The notes under the pieces: model-generated | Seen by the model: the letters and a program-made list of their open reading frames with translations, nothing else | The model's database searches: none | What the model was told of the DNA's origin: nothing | In this document: piece after piece, positions 29,338-40,759 of the stretch | Layout: every line of letters starts with the position of its first letter | How positions within the stretch are numbered: the stretch's first letter is position 1 | NCBI RefSeq assembly: GCF_004777465.1 | Contig: NZ_CP038462.1 | Span: forward strand, 434,001 to 498,000 | Direction: 5' to 3' | Length of the DNA stretch: 64,000 bases | Origin: Nocardioides daphniae | GTDB taxonomy: Bacteria > Actinomycetota > Actinomycetes > Propionibacteriales > Nocardioidaceae | Made by a program: the position numbers and the translations under genes

Positions 29338-32300
29338 GTGAAGGCTGTGAGTCAGTACCGTCGTCCCCTGAGCGCCCTCGTGGCAGTGCTCCTCGTGCCG
29401 GCCTCCTTGGGGCTCGTCCCCGGTGCCGCAGCCGCCGAGCCCACCGCCCCACCTGCCGCCCCGTCCGCGGCCCCGTCCACGGCAGGGGCCGACGTCGAGC
29501 TGACCGCGGCAGCGCCGCTGCTCGACGCCCCGGTCAACGGCCCGGAGGCACTGCGTGAGCTGGGTGACCAGGTCGCCGTGGCGGCCGCGCGCAACGAGCT
29601 CTCGACGACCGAGCTGCGTACGCTGCTGCGCACGGACGAGACTGCCTGGGTCGCCCGGGACGGAGCCGTCTACTACGTCGACCCGGCGCCCGAGACGCTC
29701 GACGCCCAGCCGGCGTCCGCCGAGCGCATCGCGCCGCTGGCCGGCACCTTCTCGCTCAACAGCAACCCCGGCGCCGCCCTCACGATCCTGCTCGACTTCG
29801 ACGGCGCCACCGTCACCGGTACCCAGTGGAACGCCAGCAACGGCGTACTCGCCGGGGCGCACCCCGCCTGGGACCCGGCCGGCAACGGCCCCGCCTTCAG
29901 CGACGACGAGCTGGTGAAGATCCAGCAGGTGTGGGCCATCGTGGCGGAGGACTACGCCCCCTTCGACGTCAACGTCACCACCCAGGACCCGGGCCAGGAC
30001 GCGATGGTGCGCAGCTCCTCCTCCGACGGCGTCTACGGCACGCGGGTCCTCGTCAGCCCGAGCGACGACGCCTACGCCAAGATCTGCAACCGCCAGTGCG
30101 GCGGCGTGGCCTTCCTCGGGGTCTTCGACCGCGTCGGCACCTACACGCAGCCCGCCTGGGTCTTCCCGCAGGCCCTGGGTGACGGCGCCAAGTACGTCGC
30201 CGAGGCCGCCAGCCACGAGGCCGGGCACAACCTCGACCTCCAGCACGACGGCACCTCCACGCTGGGCTACTACGAGGGGCACGGGATCTGGGCCCCGATC
30301 ATGGGCGTCGGCTACGGCGTCCCGCTGAGCCAGTGGAGCCGCGGCTCCTACGTCGACGCCGACAACCCCCAGGACGACGTCGCGATCCTCACCGGCTACC
30401 TGGGCGCGCGGGCCGACGACGCCTCCGACGCGGTCATGGCCGCCTCCCCGCTGCCGACCGGCCAGGCCCTGATCGGTTCGCGCGACGACGTCGACTCCTA
30501 CCTCCTCGGCTCGTGCCCCGCCGGCTCCGTGGTCGAGGTCGCGCCGAGCGCGCTCGCGCCCAACCTCGACGTGAGGGCCGTGCTGTACGACGCCACGGGC
30601 GCCCAGCGCGCCGTCTCGGCGCCCGCGTCCGGTCGAGGCACGATGTTCAGGGCGACCGGGCTGGACACCGCCCTGGTCGTGCCCGAGGCCGGTCACGGCT
30701 GGGTCGTGACGGTCGAAGGCGCCGGGCAGGGGGAGTGGGCGTCCCTGGGCTACGACGACTACGGCAGCCTCGGGTCTTACACCGTGACCGCCCCGGGCTG
30801 CACGGTCGAGGGCACCACGGGCGTCCCCTCCGAGCCGACCGGCCTCACGACGGGCACGGCAGGGCTCGACAGCGTCACCCTCACCTGGAGCGAGCCTGCG
30901 GAGCTCGCGGGCGGTCCGGTGACCGCGTACGTCGTCACGCGCTCGGGCTCGTCCGAGAGCCACACGCTGGCCGCCACCGCACGCAGCCACACCTTCGCGG
31001 GCCTCGCGCCCGAGACCTCGTACACACTCTCGGTGCGCGCGGTCAACGCGGCGGGTGCGGGCCAGTGGGCCTCGGTCACCGCGACGACGCAGGCGCCTCC
31101 GCCCGTCGCCCCCAGCGCCCCTCGGAACCTGGCCGGCAGCCACAACCAGCAGGACGGACGTCTCGAGGTCACCTGGAGCGAGCCGGCGGACTCCGGGACC
31201 CAGCCCGTCACCGGCTACGCGGTGTACCTCAACGGTGTCCATCTGGGGCAGCTGGGTGCCACGGCGCGCGGCGCCTACCTGACCCGTGACGGTGGATACC
31301 CCGACGGGACGTACGTCGTCGGCGTCGCCGCCGTCAGCGCCGCCGGGCAGTCCCCGACCGCCCAGGTCACCATCACCGTCGCGAGACCGGTCGCGCCGTC
31401 GAACGACGCCGTCGCCGCGGCCGAGGTCATCGCCGGGGTGAGTGGGTCGGTCGTCGGTGACAACACGTCTGCCACTCGTGAGGCGACCGACCCCGTCCCG
31501 TACGGAACCGGGGCCGGCGGCTACTCGGTCTGGTACGCATGGACCCCGACGTCGACCGGTTGGGTGAGCATGTCGACCTCCGGCGGTGGCGCCGGCCGCA
31601 GCACGACGCTGAGCGTCATGCAGGGCGACCCCGGGTCGTGGTGGGAGCAGCCGGGCGCCAACTACACGTACGGCATGCACGCCTCCATCTGGTTCAAGGC
31701 GCAGGCCGGTACGCGGTACCTGGTCGCCGTCGACGGGTACAGCCGTGCAGGCGGCGTCGGCCCCTTCACCCTGACCTGGGACCAGGCCCCCGAGGTGAAG
31801 CCCGGAGTCCCGCGCAACGTGAAGGCCCGCGCCGTCCTCAACTCTGCCCACGTCACCTGGGACGCGCCGGACGGTGGTCCCGGAAGCGGCCCGACCGACT
31901 ACGTGGTGAGGGCCAGTCCCGGTGGGCAGGAGTGCTCGACGTTCCAGTTCCCCTTCGACGTCACTCGCCTGCAACCGAGTGCACGGTGAGCGGGCTGACG
32001 AACGGCCAGGCGTACACCTTCACCGTCACCGCGTCGAACAGCGCCGGCAGCACCACCTCGGCGCCGACGGCGCCGGTCACGCCGCAGGCCGACACGACGC
32101 CGCCGCGGATGTCCGAGGTGACGGTCACCCCTGACCGGGTCTCGCTCTTCGGCGGGACCGTCACGGTGACGATGCGTGTCACCGACGAGGGCTCCGGCCT
32201 GCAGGGCTCGCCGAACTTCACGTTCAGCGGCGGGGGCGGCGGCCTCGGCAGCATGACGCGGATCTCCGGCGACAAGTACGACGGCGTCTACCGCGGCACG

Positions 32301-34404
32301 TACACCTTCGCCGCGCTCAGCGCGCTGGGCACGCGGACGCTGTCGGTCTACCCGCTGCGTGACGAGGCGGGGAACTCCACGTTCTTCGTCGACGGGCCCT
32401 CGGTGGTCGTGGGGGCTCCGGGCACCCCGGCCGCCCCGACCGCGACGGTCCGCGACGACCGTCGCGTCGCACTAGGCTGGGTCGCCCCGGACCAGGACGG
32501 CAACGTCATCGACTCCTACGAGGTGGAGCTGGTGCCGACCGGTGAGGTCTTCACGACCACGAGCACGTCGTACGTCCACGCCCTCGGCAACCGTCCGGCC
32601 AGCCAGCCGGTCAGCTACCGGGTGCGCGCGCACAACGCGGGCGGCTGGTCCCGGTGGAGCCCCGCCACCCCCAGCCTCGTGGTGCCTGCCCTGGCGCCCG
32701 ACACGGTCACGGGCGTGCAGGCCACGCGTGGCGACCGGCAGGCCACGGTCTCGTGGGCTGCCCCGGATGACAACGGTTCCCCGATCACGGGCTACACCGT
32801 GTCGGTGCGGGCTGGTGGCCAGGAGGTCCGGACGGTGACGGCGGCTGCGGGTCAGCGGTCTGCCACGGTCACGGGTCTGGTCAACGGCACGAGCTACACC
32901 TTCACCGTGGCGGCGTCGAACACGGTGGGTTCGTCGGCGGCTTCGCTGCCGTCGGCGCCGGTGGTCCCGGCGGGTGTCCCCGCTGCACCGGCCGCGCCGT
33001 CGGTGGGGCGTGGCGATGCCGCCGTGACGGTGACGTGGGTCGCCCCGGATGACAACGGTTCGCCGATCACGGGCTACACCGTGTCGGTGCGGGCTGGTGG
33101 CCAGGAGGTCCGGACGGTGACGGCGGCTGCGGGTCAGCGGTCTGCCACGGTCACGGGTCTGGTCAACGGCACGAGCTACACCTTCACCGTGGCGGCGTCG
33201 AACACGGTGGGTTCGTCGGCGGCTTCGCTGCCGTCGGCGCCGGTGGTCCCGGCGGGTGTCCCCGCTGCACCGGCCGCGCCGTCGGTGGGGCGTGGCGATG
33301 CCGCCGTGACGGTCTCGTGGGCTGCCCCGGATGACAACGGTTCGCCGATCACGGGCTACACCGTGTCGGTGCGGGCTGGTGGCCAGGAGGTCCGGACGGT
33401 GACGGCGGCTGCGGGGCAGCGGTCTGCCACGGTCACGGGTCTGGTCAACGGCACGAGCTACACCTTCACCGTGGCGGCGTCGAACACGGTGGGTTCGTCG
33501 GCGGCTTCGCTGCCGTCGGCGCCGGTGGTCCCGGCGGGTGTCCCCGCTGCACCGGCCGCGCCGTCGGTGGTGCGTGGCGATGCCGCCGTGACGGTGACGT
33601 GGGTCGCCCCGGATGACAACGGTTCGCCGATCACGGGCTACACCGTGTCGGTGCGGGCTGGTGGCCAGGAGGTCCGGACGGTGACGGCGGCTGCGGGTCA
33701 GCGGTCGGCCACGGTCACGGGTCTGGTGAACGGGACGAGCTACACCTTCGTGGTGAGCGCGGTGAACGCGGTGGGCTCGTCGGCGGCCTCGCTGCCGTCG
33801 GTGCCGGTGGTCCCGGCGGGTGTCCCGGACGCACCGGCCGCGCCGTCGGTGGTGGGCGGCGATGCCGCGGTGACGGTGTCGTGGGCCGAGGTCCCTGGCA
33901 ACGGGGACCCGGTGACGGGCTACGTGGTCCGGGCGTACGCCGGTGGTGCGGTGAAGAAGGTCGTCGAGGTGGGCGCTGGCGTCACGTCGACGACGGTGAC
34001 GGGCCTGGTCAACGGCACGAGCCACACCTTCACGGTCACCGCGGTGAACGGAGTCGGCGCCTCGCCGGAGTCGGCCGCCTCGGCGGCCGTCACCCCGGTG
34101 GCCCCGCCGAAGCCCGGCCCCAAGGCCAAGGCCCCGAGCCAGATGGCGCCGCCCAAGGTGACGGTGCGCGGCAAGAACGCGGTCCTCCGGTGGAAGGCGG
34201 CCAAGGCCAACGGCGCCAAGGTCACCAGCTACCTGATCGACATCGCGCCCAACAAGCGGGTGAAGGACCGCGTGGTGAAGGGGTCGGCCCGCCAAATCAC
34301 CCTCAAGAAGCTGCGGCCCGGCACCTACCGGGTGCGGATCGCGGGCTCGCAACGCTGCCGGCACGTCGAAGTACAGCCGCTGGGTGAAGATCCGCATCCG
34401 CTGA
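29338..34404 (+). CDS. Large secreted metzincin-like zinc protease with tandem fibronectin type III domains (two frameshifts)
   Basis: Exported protein of about 1,688 residues. A signal peptide (LSALVAVLLVPASLGLVPGAA) and a pro-region of about 110 residues precede a catalytic domain with HEAGHNLDLQH (His293, Glu294, His297, His303), the HExxHxxxxxH zinc site, and a Met-turn-like APIMGVGYG downstream. After it come two fn3 domains, a beta-rich PPC-like domain (YSVWYAWTPTSTGWVSMSTS), an fn3, an Ig-like module (TVTPDRVSLFGGTVTVTMRV), another fn3, four near-identical fn3 copies, and two divergent fn3 units ending SRWVKIRIR. Frames break near 31970 and 34345 with net zero shift. There is no LPXTG or anchor, so it is probably released. 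The substrate may be a polymer or host/prey protein. Confidence 0.85.
32752..33830 (+). repeat. Four tandem 282-bp repeats encoding near-identical fn3 domains
   Basis: The phrase CCCCGGATGACAACGGTTC recurs at 32761, 33043, 33325 and 33607, exactly 282 bp (94 codons) apart, with only scattered differences (SWAA or TWVA; GRG or VRG). The fourth copy diverges at its end. Such identity implies recent duplication or gene conversion, and makes copy number uncertain in short-read assemblies. Confidence 0.95.
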
Positions 34405-34427
34405 CGTGTTCGTCCGGCCCGGAGGGG

Positions 34428-34498
34428 CCATCACGTCGGAAGTTCGCGTGGTCTGCGCTCCTGCGGCGCAGAAATCGGTCGAACTTCCGCCGTGGTGG
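34428..34498. repeat. 71-nt nested inverted repeat after the fn3 protease gene
   Basis: Three nested stems: CCATCACG with CGTGGTGG (34428-34435/34491-34498, one G-U), CGGAAGTTCG with CGAACTTCCG (34437-34446/34480-34489), and TCTGCGC with GCGCAGA (34452-34458/34466-34472). It lies between the protease stop and the next start, and could be a terminator or a dispersed palindromic element. Confidence 0.6.
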
Positions 34499-34513
34499 CT
34501 CCAGACTGGCCGC

Positions 34514-35257
34514 GTGCTGACCCCCGACGCCTTCCGCGCCCTCGCCCGGTCCTCCCCGTGGCGCTGCTCGACCGCGCACTTCACGCACCGCGGCGACGGG
34601 ACCGGCGAGGTCGAGGCGTGGCTGGAGCGCCCGGGGACGGTGACGGTCCGCGACGAGCACGGCACCCACCGGTGGGTGGACGACCCCGGGAACAGGGGCC
34701 AGGTGGTGGTCGTGCGGGCCTACGAGGAGATGCCCGGCCGGTACCCCGACGACGACCCGGTCGCCGCGGACCTGCACCCCCCGGCCGTCCGGGCCCGCGA
34801 CCTCACCCCGATCACCCGCGACGACGGTCTCGTCCTGGTCCGCCCCGACGACGAGTCCTGGCCGGGTGCCTGGCAGCCCTACTTCGACCCCGACGACCCG
34901 ATGTACGGCAACTACCGCTGGGTCGCCATGCTCGACCCCCGTGAGCTCGCCCGGGGCGTCGAGGTGAGCGACGTGCGCGAGGTGCGGCACCACGGACGTA
35001 CGGCGTGGGCGGCGCGCTGCGTGCCTATCGAGGGGTACGACCCCAGGTGCGGCTGCTGCGAGCATGTGTGGAGCGAGGTGAGCGTGCGCGCCGAAGTCGA
35101 GGCCGGCGGCCCGGAGCCGCGGCCCGGCACCGTCTTCCCCGAGGCGTACGACGTGGTGCTCGACCACGCGACCGGCTTCGTCGTCCACCTCGTCCCCGTC
35201 GGGGAGAGCTCGCGCGACGACCTGGAGCTCGACGTGCAGATCCACTCGGCCAGCTGA
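34514..35257 (+). CDS. Hypothetical protein, 247 residues
   Basis: Complete cytoplasmic-looking protein; I do not recognise the family. It starts LTPDAFRALARSSPWRCSTA, then HFTHRGDGTGEVEAWLERPG, and has a Trp/Pro-rich middle (WPGAWQPYFDPDDPMYGNYR). A cysteine cluster YDPRCGCCEHVWSE may bind metal. LDHATGFVVHLVP near the end is beta-strand-like. Repeated short strands suggest an all-beta fold. The GTG at 34514 is 16 nt past the nested inverted repeat. No operon partner: the ABC permease on the other strand ends 21 bp downstream. Confidence 0.6.
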   Translation: MLTPDAFRALARSSPWRCSTAHFTHRGDGTGEVEAWLERPGTVTVRDEHGTHRWVDDPGNRGQVVVVRAYEEMPGRYPDDDPVAADLHPPAVRARDLTPITRDDGLVLVRPDDESWPGAWQPYFDPDDPMYGNYRWVAMLDPRELARGVEVSDVREVRHHGRTAWAARCVPIEGYDPRCGCCEHVWSEVSVRAEVEAGGPEPRPGTVFPEAYDVVLDHATGFVVHLVPVGESSRDDLELDVQIHSAS

Positions 35258-35278
35258 GCCGAGTGGATCTGCCTGGCT

Positions 35279-36054
35279 TCAGTCGGCCCGGCGCATCGAC
35301 CGGACGCCCACCACGATCCCCAGCGCAGCGACCACGCCAGCCCCGGCGAAGCCGGAAGCCACGGTGTCGAGCGCGAACTGGCCGGCGAAGAGGGCACGGA
35401 CCCCCTCGACGACGTAGGTCAGCGGGTTGAGGTCGGAGGCCACCTGCATCCACCGCGGCGCGCCCTCGACCGGCAGCAGCACGCCGGCGAGCAGCAGGAC
35501 CGGGAAGAGGAAGGTCTGCTGCACGGTCCAGAACATCCAGTCCTGGCCCTTCGAGGCGAGCGCCAGCGCGAACGACAGCGCCCCGATCCCGATGCTGAAG
35601 AGCGCCAGGATGAGCAGCCCCACCAGCACCCCGCCGACGTGCAGGTCGAAGCTGAAGGGCGTCACGACCGTCAGGATGATCGCGGTCTGCATCAGCATCG
35701 GCACGACCTCCTTCAGGGCACGGCCGACGAGCAGCGCCGGCCGCCCGAGCGGCGAGACCAGCTGGCGCTCGTGGGAGCCCGACTGCATCTCCTCCATCAG
35801 GTTGGCGCCGGTGAAGCTGGCGCCCATCAGGCAGGTCATCGCGACGATGCCCGGCACGAACCACTGCAGCGCCGAGCCCTCGGCCAGCTCCGGGAGCAGC
35901 GGCGCGAAGAGGGCCAGGAAGACCAGTGGCTGCACCATCGCGAAGAGCACCGACATCGGCTCGCGCCAGACCGGCTTGAGCTCGCGGGTCATCACGTTGA
36001 GGGTGTCGCCGAAGAAGTTGCCGCGCGGGGCGGTGCGGTCTGCGGTCAGCGTGC

Positions 36055-36058
<4 letters not shown>
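35279..36058 (-). CDS. ABC-2 type transporter permease (DrrB-like)
   Basis: Membrane subunit of a type V ABC exporter, 259 residues, six predicted helices. MTRELKPVWREPMSVLFAMV starts the family domain; FMGASF-like (TCLMGASFTGANLMEEMQSG), SPLGRPALLVGRALKEVV and ASDLNPLTYVVEGVRALFAG are the conserved ABC-2 segments. The ATG at 36056-36058 overlaps the stop of the ATPase gene (ATGA), so both are made together. In the DrrAB family it exports hydrophobic drugs or lipids; the cargo here is unknown. Confidence 0.9.
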
Positions 36059-37098
<1,040 letters not shown>

Positions 37099-37161
37099 GG
37101 GATCGACGCTAGGGATGATTCAGGTCAGTTCCTGGCCGCAATCAGAACCAGTCTCGATCTC

Positions 37162-38118
37162 ATGAGCACCACCCACCGCATGCTCCGCCTCCTGTCGCTG
37201 CTGCAGACCCACCGCTACTGGCCCGGCGGCGAGCTCGCCGACCGGCTCGAGGTCAGCGCCCGTACGCTGCGCCGCGACGTCGAGCGGTTGCGCGAGCTGG
37301 GCTACGAGGTCGACGCCGTACGCGGTGTCGCCGGCGGCTACCAGCTGCGGGCCGGTGGGTCGATGGCGCCGCTCCTGCTCACCGACGAGGAGGCGGTCGC
37401 GGTCGCGGTCGCCCTGCGGGGCGCCGCCGGGGTCGCCGCCGCCGTGGCGGGCGGGCCCGACTGGGCCCTGCAGGCGCTCACCAAGGTGGTCGGACTGATG
37501 CCGCCGCACCTGCGCCGGCGGATGGACGCCGTGCGCTCGCAGACCGACACCCCGGAGCCCTGGTCGGGCACGCCGGTGATCGACGCCGGCGTGTTGGGCA
37601 CGATCGCGCAGGCCTGCCGCGACGACGAGCCGTTGCGCTTCGGCTACGCCGCCCGCGACGCCGAGCCGAGCCACCGCTGGGTCGAGCCGCACCGCCTGGT
37701 CGCCCTCGGGCGCCGGTGGTACCTGGTGGCGTACGACCGCGACCGCCAGGACTGGCGGACCTTCCGCGTCGACCGGATCAGCGCGCCGGAGCCGACCGGT
37801 CAGCGCTTCCGCCCGCGCGAGCTGCCCGCGGGAGACGCCGTCGAGTTCGTCCGCAGCGGCATCCGGAGCACGCAGGTGCACCACGAGGTGCGGGTGCGGA
37901 TCGACGCCACCCCCGAGCAGGTCACGGCGGTCGTGGGGCGGTGGGGCAGGGTGAGTGCCGTGGGCGACGGCGCCCTGCTGGAGATGGACGCCGACTCCCT
38001 GGGCTGGCCGCTCATGGTGCTGGGCGAGGTCGGCGCCGACTTCACCGTGGAGTCACCTCCGGCGCTGGCCGAGGCCGTCGCCGAGGTGGCCGCCCGCTTC
38101 GGCCGGGCCGCTGGATAA
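37162..38118 (+). CDS. HTH/WYL-domain transcriptional regulator
   Basis: Cytoplasmic DNA-binding regulator of the DeoR/YafY type, 318 residues and complete. The N-terminal winged helix reads ELADRLEVSARTLRRDVERL then RELGYEVDAVRGVAGGYQL; the WYL domain includes VEPHRLVALGRRWYLVAYDR and WRTFRVDRIS. WYL domains bind small effectors or nucleic acid. It is divergent from the DrrAB-like exporter, so exporter control is likely. The ATG at 37162 has a weak upstream signal; TAA at 38116-38118 overlaps the next promoter. Confidence 0.9.
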   Translation: MSTTHRMLRLLSLLQTHRYWPGGELADRLEVSARTLRRDVERLRELGYEVDAVRGVAGGYQLRAGGSMAPLLLTDEEAVAVAVALRGAAGVAAAVAGGPDWALQALTKVVGLMPPHLRRRMDAVRSQTDTPEPWSGTPVIDAGVLGTIAQACRDDEPLRFGYAARDAEPSHRWVEPHRLVALGRRWYLVAYDRDRQDWRTFRVDRISAPEPTGQRFRPRELPAGDAVEFVRSGIRSTQVHHEVRVRIDATPEQVTAVVGRWGRVSAVGDGALLEMDADSLGWPLMVLGEVGADFTVESPPALAEAVAEVAARFGRAAG

Positions 38119-38121
38119 CCT
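38116..38121 (+). promoter_or_regulatory. -10 hexamer TAACCT, leaderless promoter
   Basis: TAACCT, overlapping the WYL regulator stop, followed by 6 nt and the ATG at 38128. Confidence 0.4.
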
Positions 38122-38127
38122 CGAGGC

Positions 38128-38472
38128 ATGCCTCCCCGTCTCCGCGCCGCCACCCGTGACGAGGTCGCCGCGGCCCTCGCCGGACGTACGCGCGCCGACC
38201 TGAAGCTGCTCACCAAGCACTACATGGCGGTGCTCAACGAGCGGGCGCCCGGGCACTCCGTCGAGGTGCGCGTGCCGCCCTTCGCGGCGGTGCAGGTCAT
38301 CCCCGGCGTCCGCCACACCCGCGGCACCCCGCCGGCCGTGGTGGAGATGGACGCGGAGACCTGGATCGCGCTGGCCCGCGGCGAGCTGTCGTGGGCCGAG
38401 GCGGAGTCGTCGGGCCGGGTCGTGGCCAGCGGCCAGCGGGCCGACCTGACGCCCTACCTCCCGCTCGGGTGA
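38128..38472 (+). CDS. Sterol-carrier-family protein
   Basis: Small soluble protein of 114 residues matching a short actinobacterial sterol-carrier-like family. KLLTKHYMAVLNERAPGHSV and the C-terminal PPAVVEMDAETWIALARGEL then SWAEAESSGRVVASGQRADL resemble SCP2-fold proteins, where the last helix closes a lipid pocket. It could bind a lipid or acyl-CoA; this is family inference. Complete, with its own leaderless promoter. Confidence 0.75.
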   Translation: MPPRLRAATRDEVAAALAGRTRADLKLLTKHYMAVLNERAPGHSVEVRVPPFAAVQVIPGVRHTRGTPPAVVEMDAETWIALARGELSWAEAESSGRVVASGQRADLTPYLPLG

Positions 38473-38492
38473 CGCTGGTGCAGGATGTGCGC

Positions 38493-39283
38493 ATGCAGAT
38501 CAGCTCGCTCGGCTTCCGCACCGACATCGCGATCCTGGCCGCCGCCGGCAGCACGGTCACCGACTGCGGCACGCACCTGCTGGTGACGACGCCGGACAAC
38601 CCCACCTATCACTGGGGCAACTTCATGCTGCTGCGCCGGATGCCGCTGCCCGGCGGCGCGCGCGAGGTCATGGGCGCCTTCGACACCTGGTTCGCAACCG
38701 CGCGTCACCGGGCGATCGGCATCGACTCCCCGGTCGAAATCGACGTCACCGAGTTCGAGGCGGCCGGGATGACCAAGGACGTCTCCCACGTGATGACGGC
38801 CGAGCGCCTCGTCGCCCCCGAGCGTCCCTTCACCGGTGGCGGCATCCGGCCCCTGACGCCGGACGAGTGGCACATGGGGTCGACCTCGACCTCGCCGTCT
38901 TCGCCCCGGACGACCGGAACAACCAGCGCCCCTTCGTCGAGGGGAAGGCCCGTCAGGAGCAGCGCCTGGTCGCGGCGGGGCTGGGGGAGCGGTGGGGCGT
39001 CTTCGTCGACGGGCGCCTGGCCGCCAGCGTCGGCCTGTACGACACCGGTGACGGCGTCTTCCGCTTCCAGAGCGTCGCCACTCACCCGCGTCGGCAGGGT
39101 CAGGGGATCGCCTCGACGCTGCTGCACCGGATGGCCGAGCGCGCGGTCGCGCGTGGTGCCCGCCAGCTGGTGATGGTCGCCGACCCGACGGGTCCGGCGA
39201 TCAGCCTCTACCGCCGCCTCGGTCTCGAGACCACCGAGGTCGCGATCGAGCTCTACCAGTCGCTGCCGGGCCAGATTGCCTGA
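38493..39283 (+). CDS. GNAT family N-acetyltransferase (frameshifted)
   Basis: Acetyl-CoA-dependent acetyltransferase of about 263 residues. The C-terminal GNAT domain has FQSVATHPRRQGQGIASTLL (motif A with RxxGxG/A) and PAISLYRRLGLETTE (motif B). The N-terminal part (LVTTPDNPTYHWGNFMLLRR) is typical of two-domain GNATs. One base is gained or lost near 38873-38880 (LTPDEWH, then GVDLDLAVFAPDD). ATG at 38493, 20 bp after the sterol-carrier gene. Acetyl acceptor unknown. Confidence 0.83.
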
Positions 39284-39340
39284 CGCTCCGCTCGGGGCGT
39301 CCCGGGTGGGTCTCGGCGAGGGACACGCGTACGCCGCCGC

Positions 39341-39346
39341 TAGGGT
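39341..39346 (+). promoter_or_regulatory. -10 hexamer TAGGGT, leaderless promoter
   Basis: TAGGGT followed by 7 nt and the ATG at 39354 of the M20 peptidase. Confidence 0.5.
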
Positions 39347-39353
39347 GGAGCGC

Positions 39354-40697
39354 ATGACTGACGCGTTGCGTGCCCGCATCACCGAACTTCTTCCCGGCCT
39401 CCGCCGCGACCTCGAGGATCTTGTCCGGATCCAGTCCGTCTCGGCCGACCCGGCCCGCGCCGGCGAGGTCCAGCGCAGCGCCGAGGCCGTGCGTGACCTC
39501 TTCGCCGCGGAGGGCTTCTCCGCCCGCATCGTCTCGGGCAACGAGGACGGCTCCGCCCCGGCCGTCATCGCCCGCAAGGAGGGTCCGGCCGGCGCCCCGA
39601 CCGTGCTGCTCTACGCCCACCACGACGTGCAGCCGGAGAATGACCACGCCGACTGGGACTCCCCGCCGTGGGAGCCCACCGAGCGCGGCGACCGCCTCTA
39701 CGGCCGCGGCACCGCCGATGACAAGGCCGGCGTCATCACCCACCTGGCGGCGGCGCGCGCCTTCGGCGACGACCTCCCCGTCACCCTCGTCCTCTTCGTC
39801 GAGGGCGAGGAGGAGATGGGCTCGGAGTCGCTGCCTGCCCTGCTCGCCACCTACAAGGACGAGCTCGCCGCCGACGTCATCGTCATCGCCGACTCCGGCA
39901 ACTGGGACATCGGCGTGCCGGCGCTCACCACGAGCCTGCGCGGCCTGGTCCGCCTCGACGTCGAGGTGCGTACGCTGACCCACGCGGTCCACTCCGGCAT
40001 GTGGGGCGGCCTCGTCCCCGACGCGATCATGACGCTGAGCCGGCTCATCGCCTCCTGCTTCGACGACGCCGGCAACTTGGTCATCGAGGGACTCAAGAGC
40101 AGCCCGGCCGCCGACGTCGACTACCCGGAGGAGCGTCTGCGCGCCGAGTCGGGCGCTGCCCCCGGCATCGAGTGGATCGGGTCGGGCCCGGTCGTGGAGC
40201 GCCTCTGGACGCAGCCGGCCCTGTCGATCACCGGCTTCGACGCGCCGAAGGTCGAGGGTGCGTCCAACACGCTGGTCCCGGCGGCCCGCGCCCGTTTCAG
40301 CCTGCGCACCGCCCCGGCGGACACCTCCGCCAACGCCCTGGCGGCGCTCCAGGCCCACCTGGAGAAGCACGTCCCGTGGGGCGCGACGCTCAGCACCACC
40401 GTCGTCGACACCGGTGAGGCCACCCAGATCGAGGCCACCGGACCGGCGTACGACGCTGCTCGCGCCGCCTTCACCGAGGCGTGGGAGGGCACGGCTCCCG
40501 TCGACATGGGCGTCGGCGGGTCGATCCCCTTCATCGCCGAGTTCCTCGACGCCTTCCCGCAGGCGAGCGTGCTGGTGACCGGTGTCGAGGACCCTGACAC
40601 CCGCGCCCACGGCGCCAACGAGGGCCTGCACCTGGCCGAGTGGGAGAAGGTCCTGCTGGCCGAGACGCTGCTGCTGCGCAACCTCGGTCAGCGCTGA
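39354..40697 (+). CDS. M20/M28-type dizinc dipeptidase
   Basis: Metallopeptidase of the M20 family, 447 residues, intact. Metal ligands lie in LYAHHDVQPEND and GRGTADDKAGV, the catalytic Glu pair in VEGEEEMGSES, and a later metal His in GANEGLHLAEWE. The dimerisation domain is inserted between (VRTLTHAVHSGMWGGLVPD). Closest in pattern to dipeptidases annotated as M20/CNDP-like in actinobacteria; cytoplasmic, no signal peptide. Own leaderless promoter and a strong terminator after it: a single-gene unit. Confidence 0.92.
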   Translation: MTDALRARITELLPGLRRDLEDLVRIQSVSADPARAGEVQRSAEAVRDLFAAEGFSARIVSGNEDGSAPAVIARKEGPAGAPTVLLYAHHDVQPENDHADWDSPPWEPTERGDRLYGRGTADDKAGVITHLAAARAFGDDLPVTLVLFVEGEEEMGSESLPALLATYKDELAADVIVIADSGNWDIGVPALTTSLRGLVRLDVEVRTLTHAVHSGMWGGLVPDAIMTLSRLIASCFDDAGNLVIEGLKSSPAADVDYPEERLRAESGAAPGIEWIGSGPVVERLWTQPALSITGFDAPKVEGASNTLVPAARARFSLRTAPADTSANALAALQAHLEKHVPWGATLSTTVVDTGEATQIEATGPAYDAARAAFTEAWEGTAPVDMGVGGSIPFIAEFLDAFPQASVLVTGVEDPDTRAHGANEGLHLAEWEKVLLAETLLLRNLGQR

Positions 40698-40706
40698 CCG
40701 ACGGAC

Positions 40707-40749
40707 AACGCACGAGGCCCCCGCCGGGACGGCGGGGGCCTCATGCGTT
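40707..40749. terminator. Strong bidirectional terminator hairpin
   Basis: GAGGCCCCCGCC (40714-40725) pairs with GGCGGGGGCCTC (40731-40742) around GGGAC; AACGCA and TGCGTT extend the stem outward. It separates the convergent M20 peptidase and Tat-exported protein genes. Confidence 0.88.
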
Positions 40750-40759
40750 CGCGTGGACG

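Noticed and set aside
29101..31974. 957-codon minus-strand frame opposite the secreted protease
   Set aside because: Antisense shadow; the plus-strand product has a signal peptide, HExxH site and fn3 domains.
32752..33830. Regular repeats considered as CRISPR or satellite DNA
   Set aside because: The period is 282 bp, there are no unique spacers, and the units are in-frame coding fn3 domains.
32472..34397. Minus-strand frame with repeated His/Arg-rich units
   Set aside because: Its repeats are just the complement of the 282-bp fn3 repeats.
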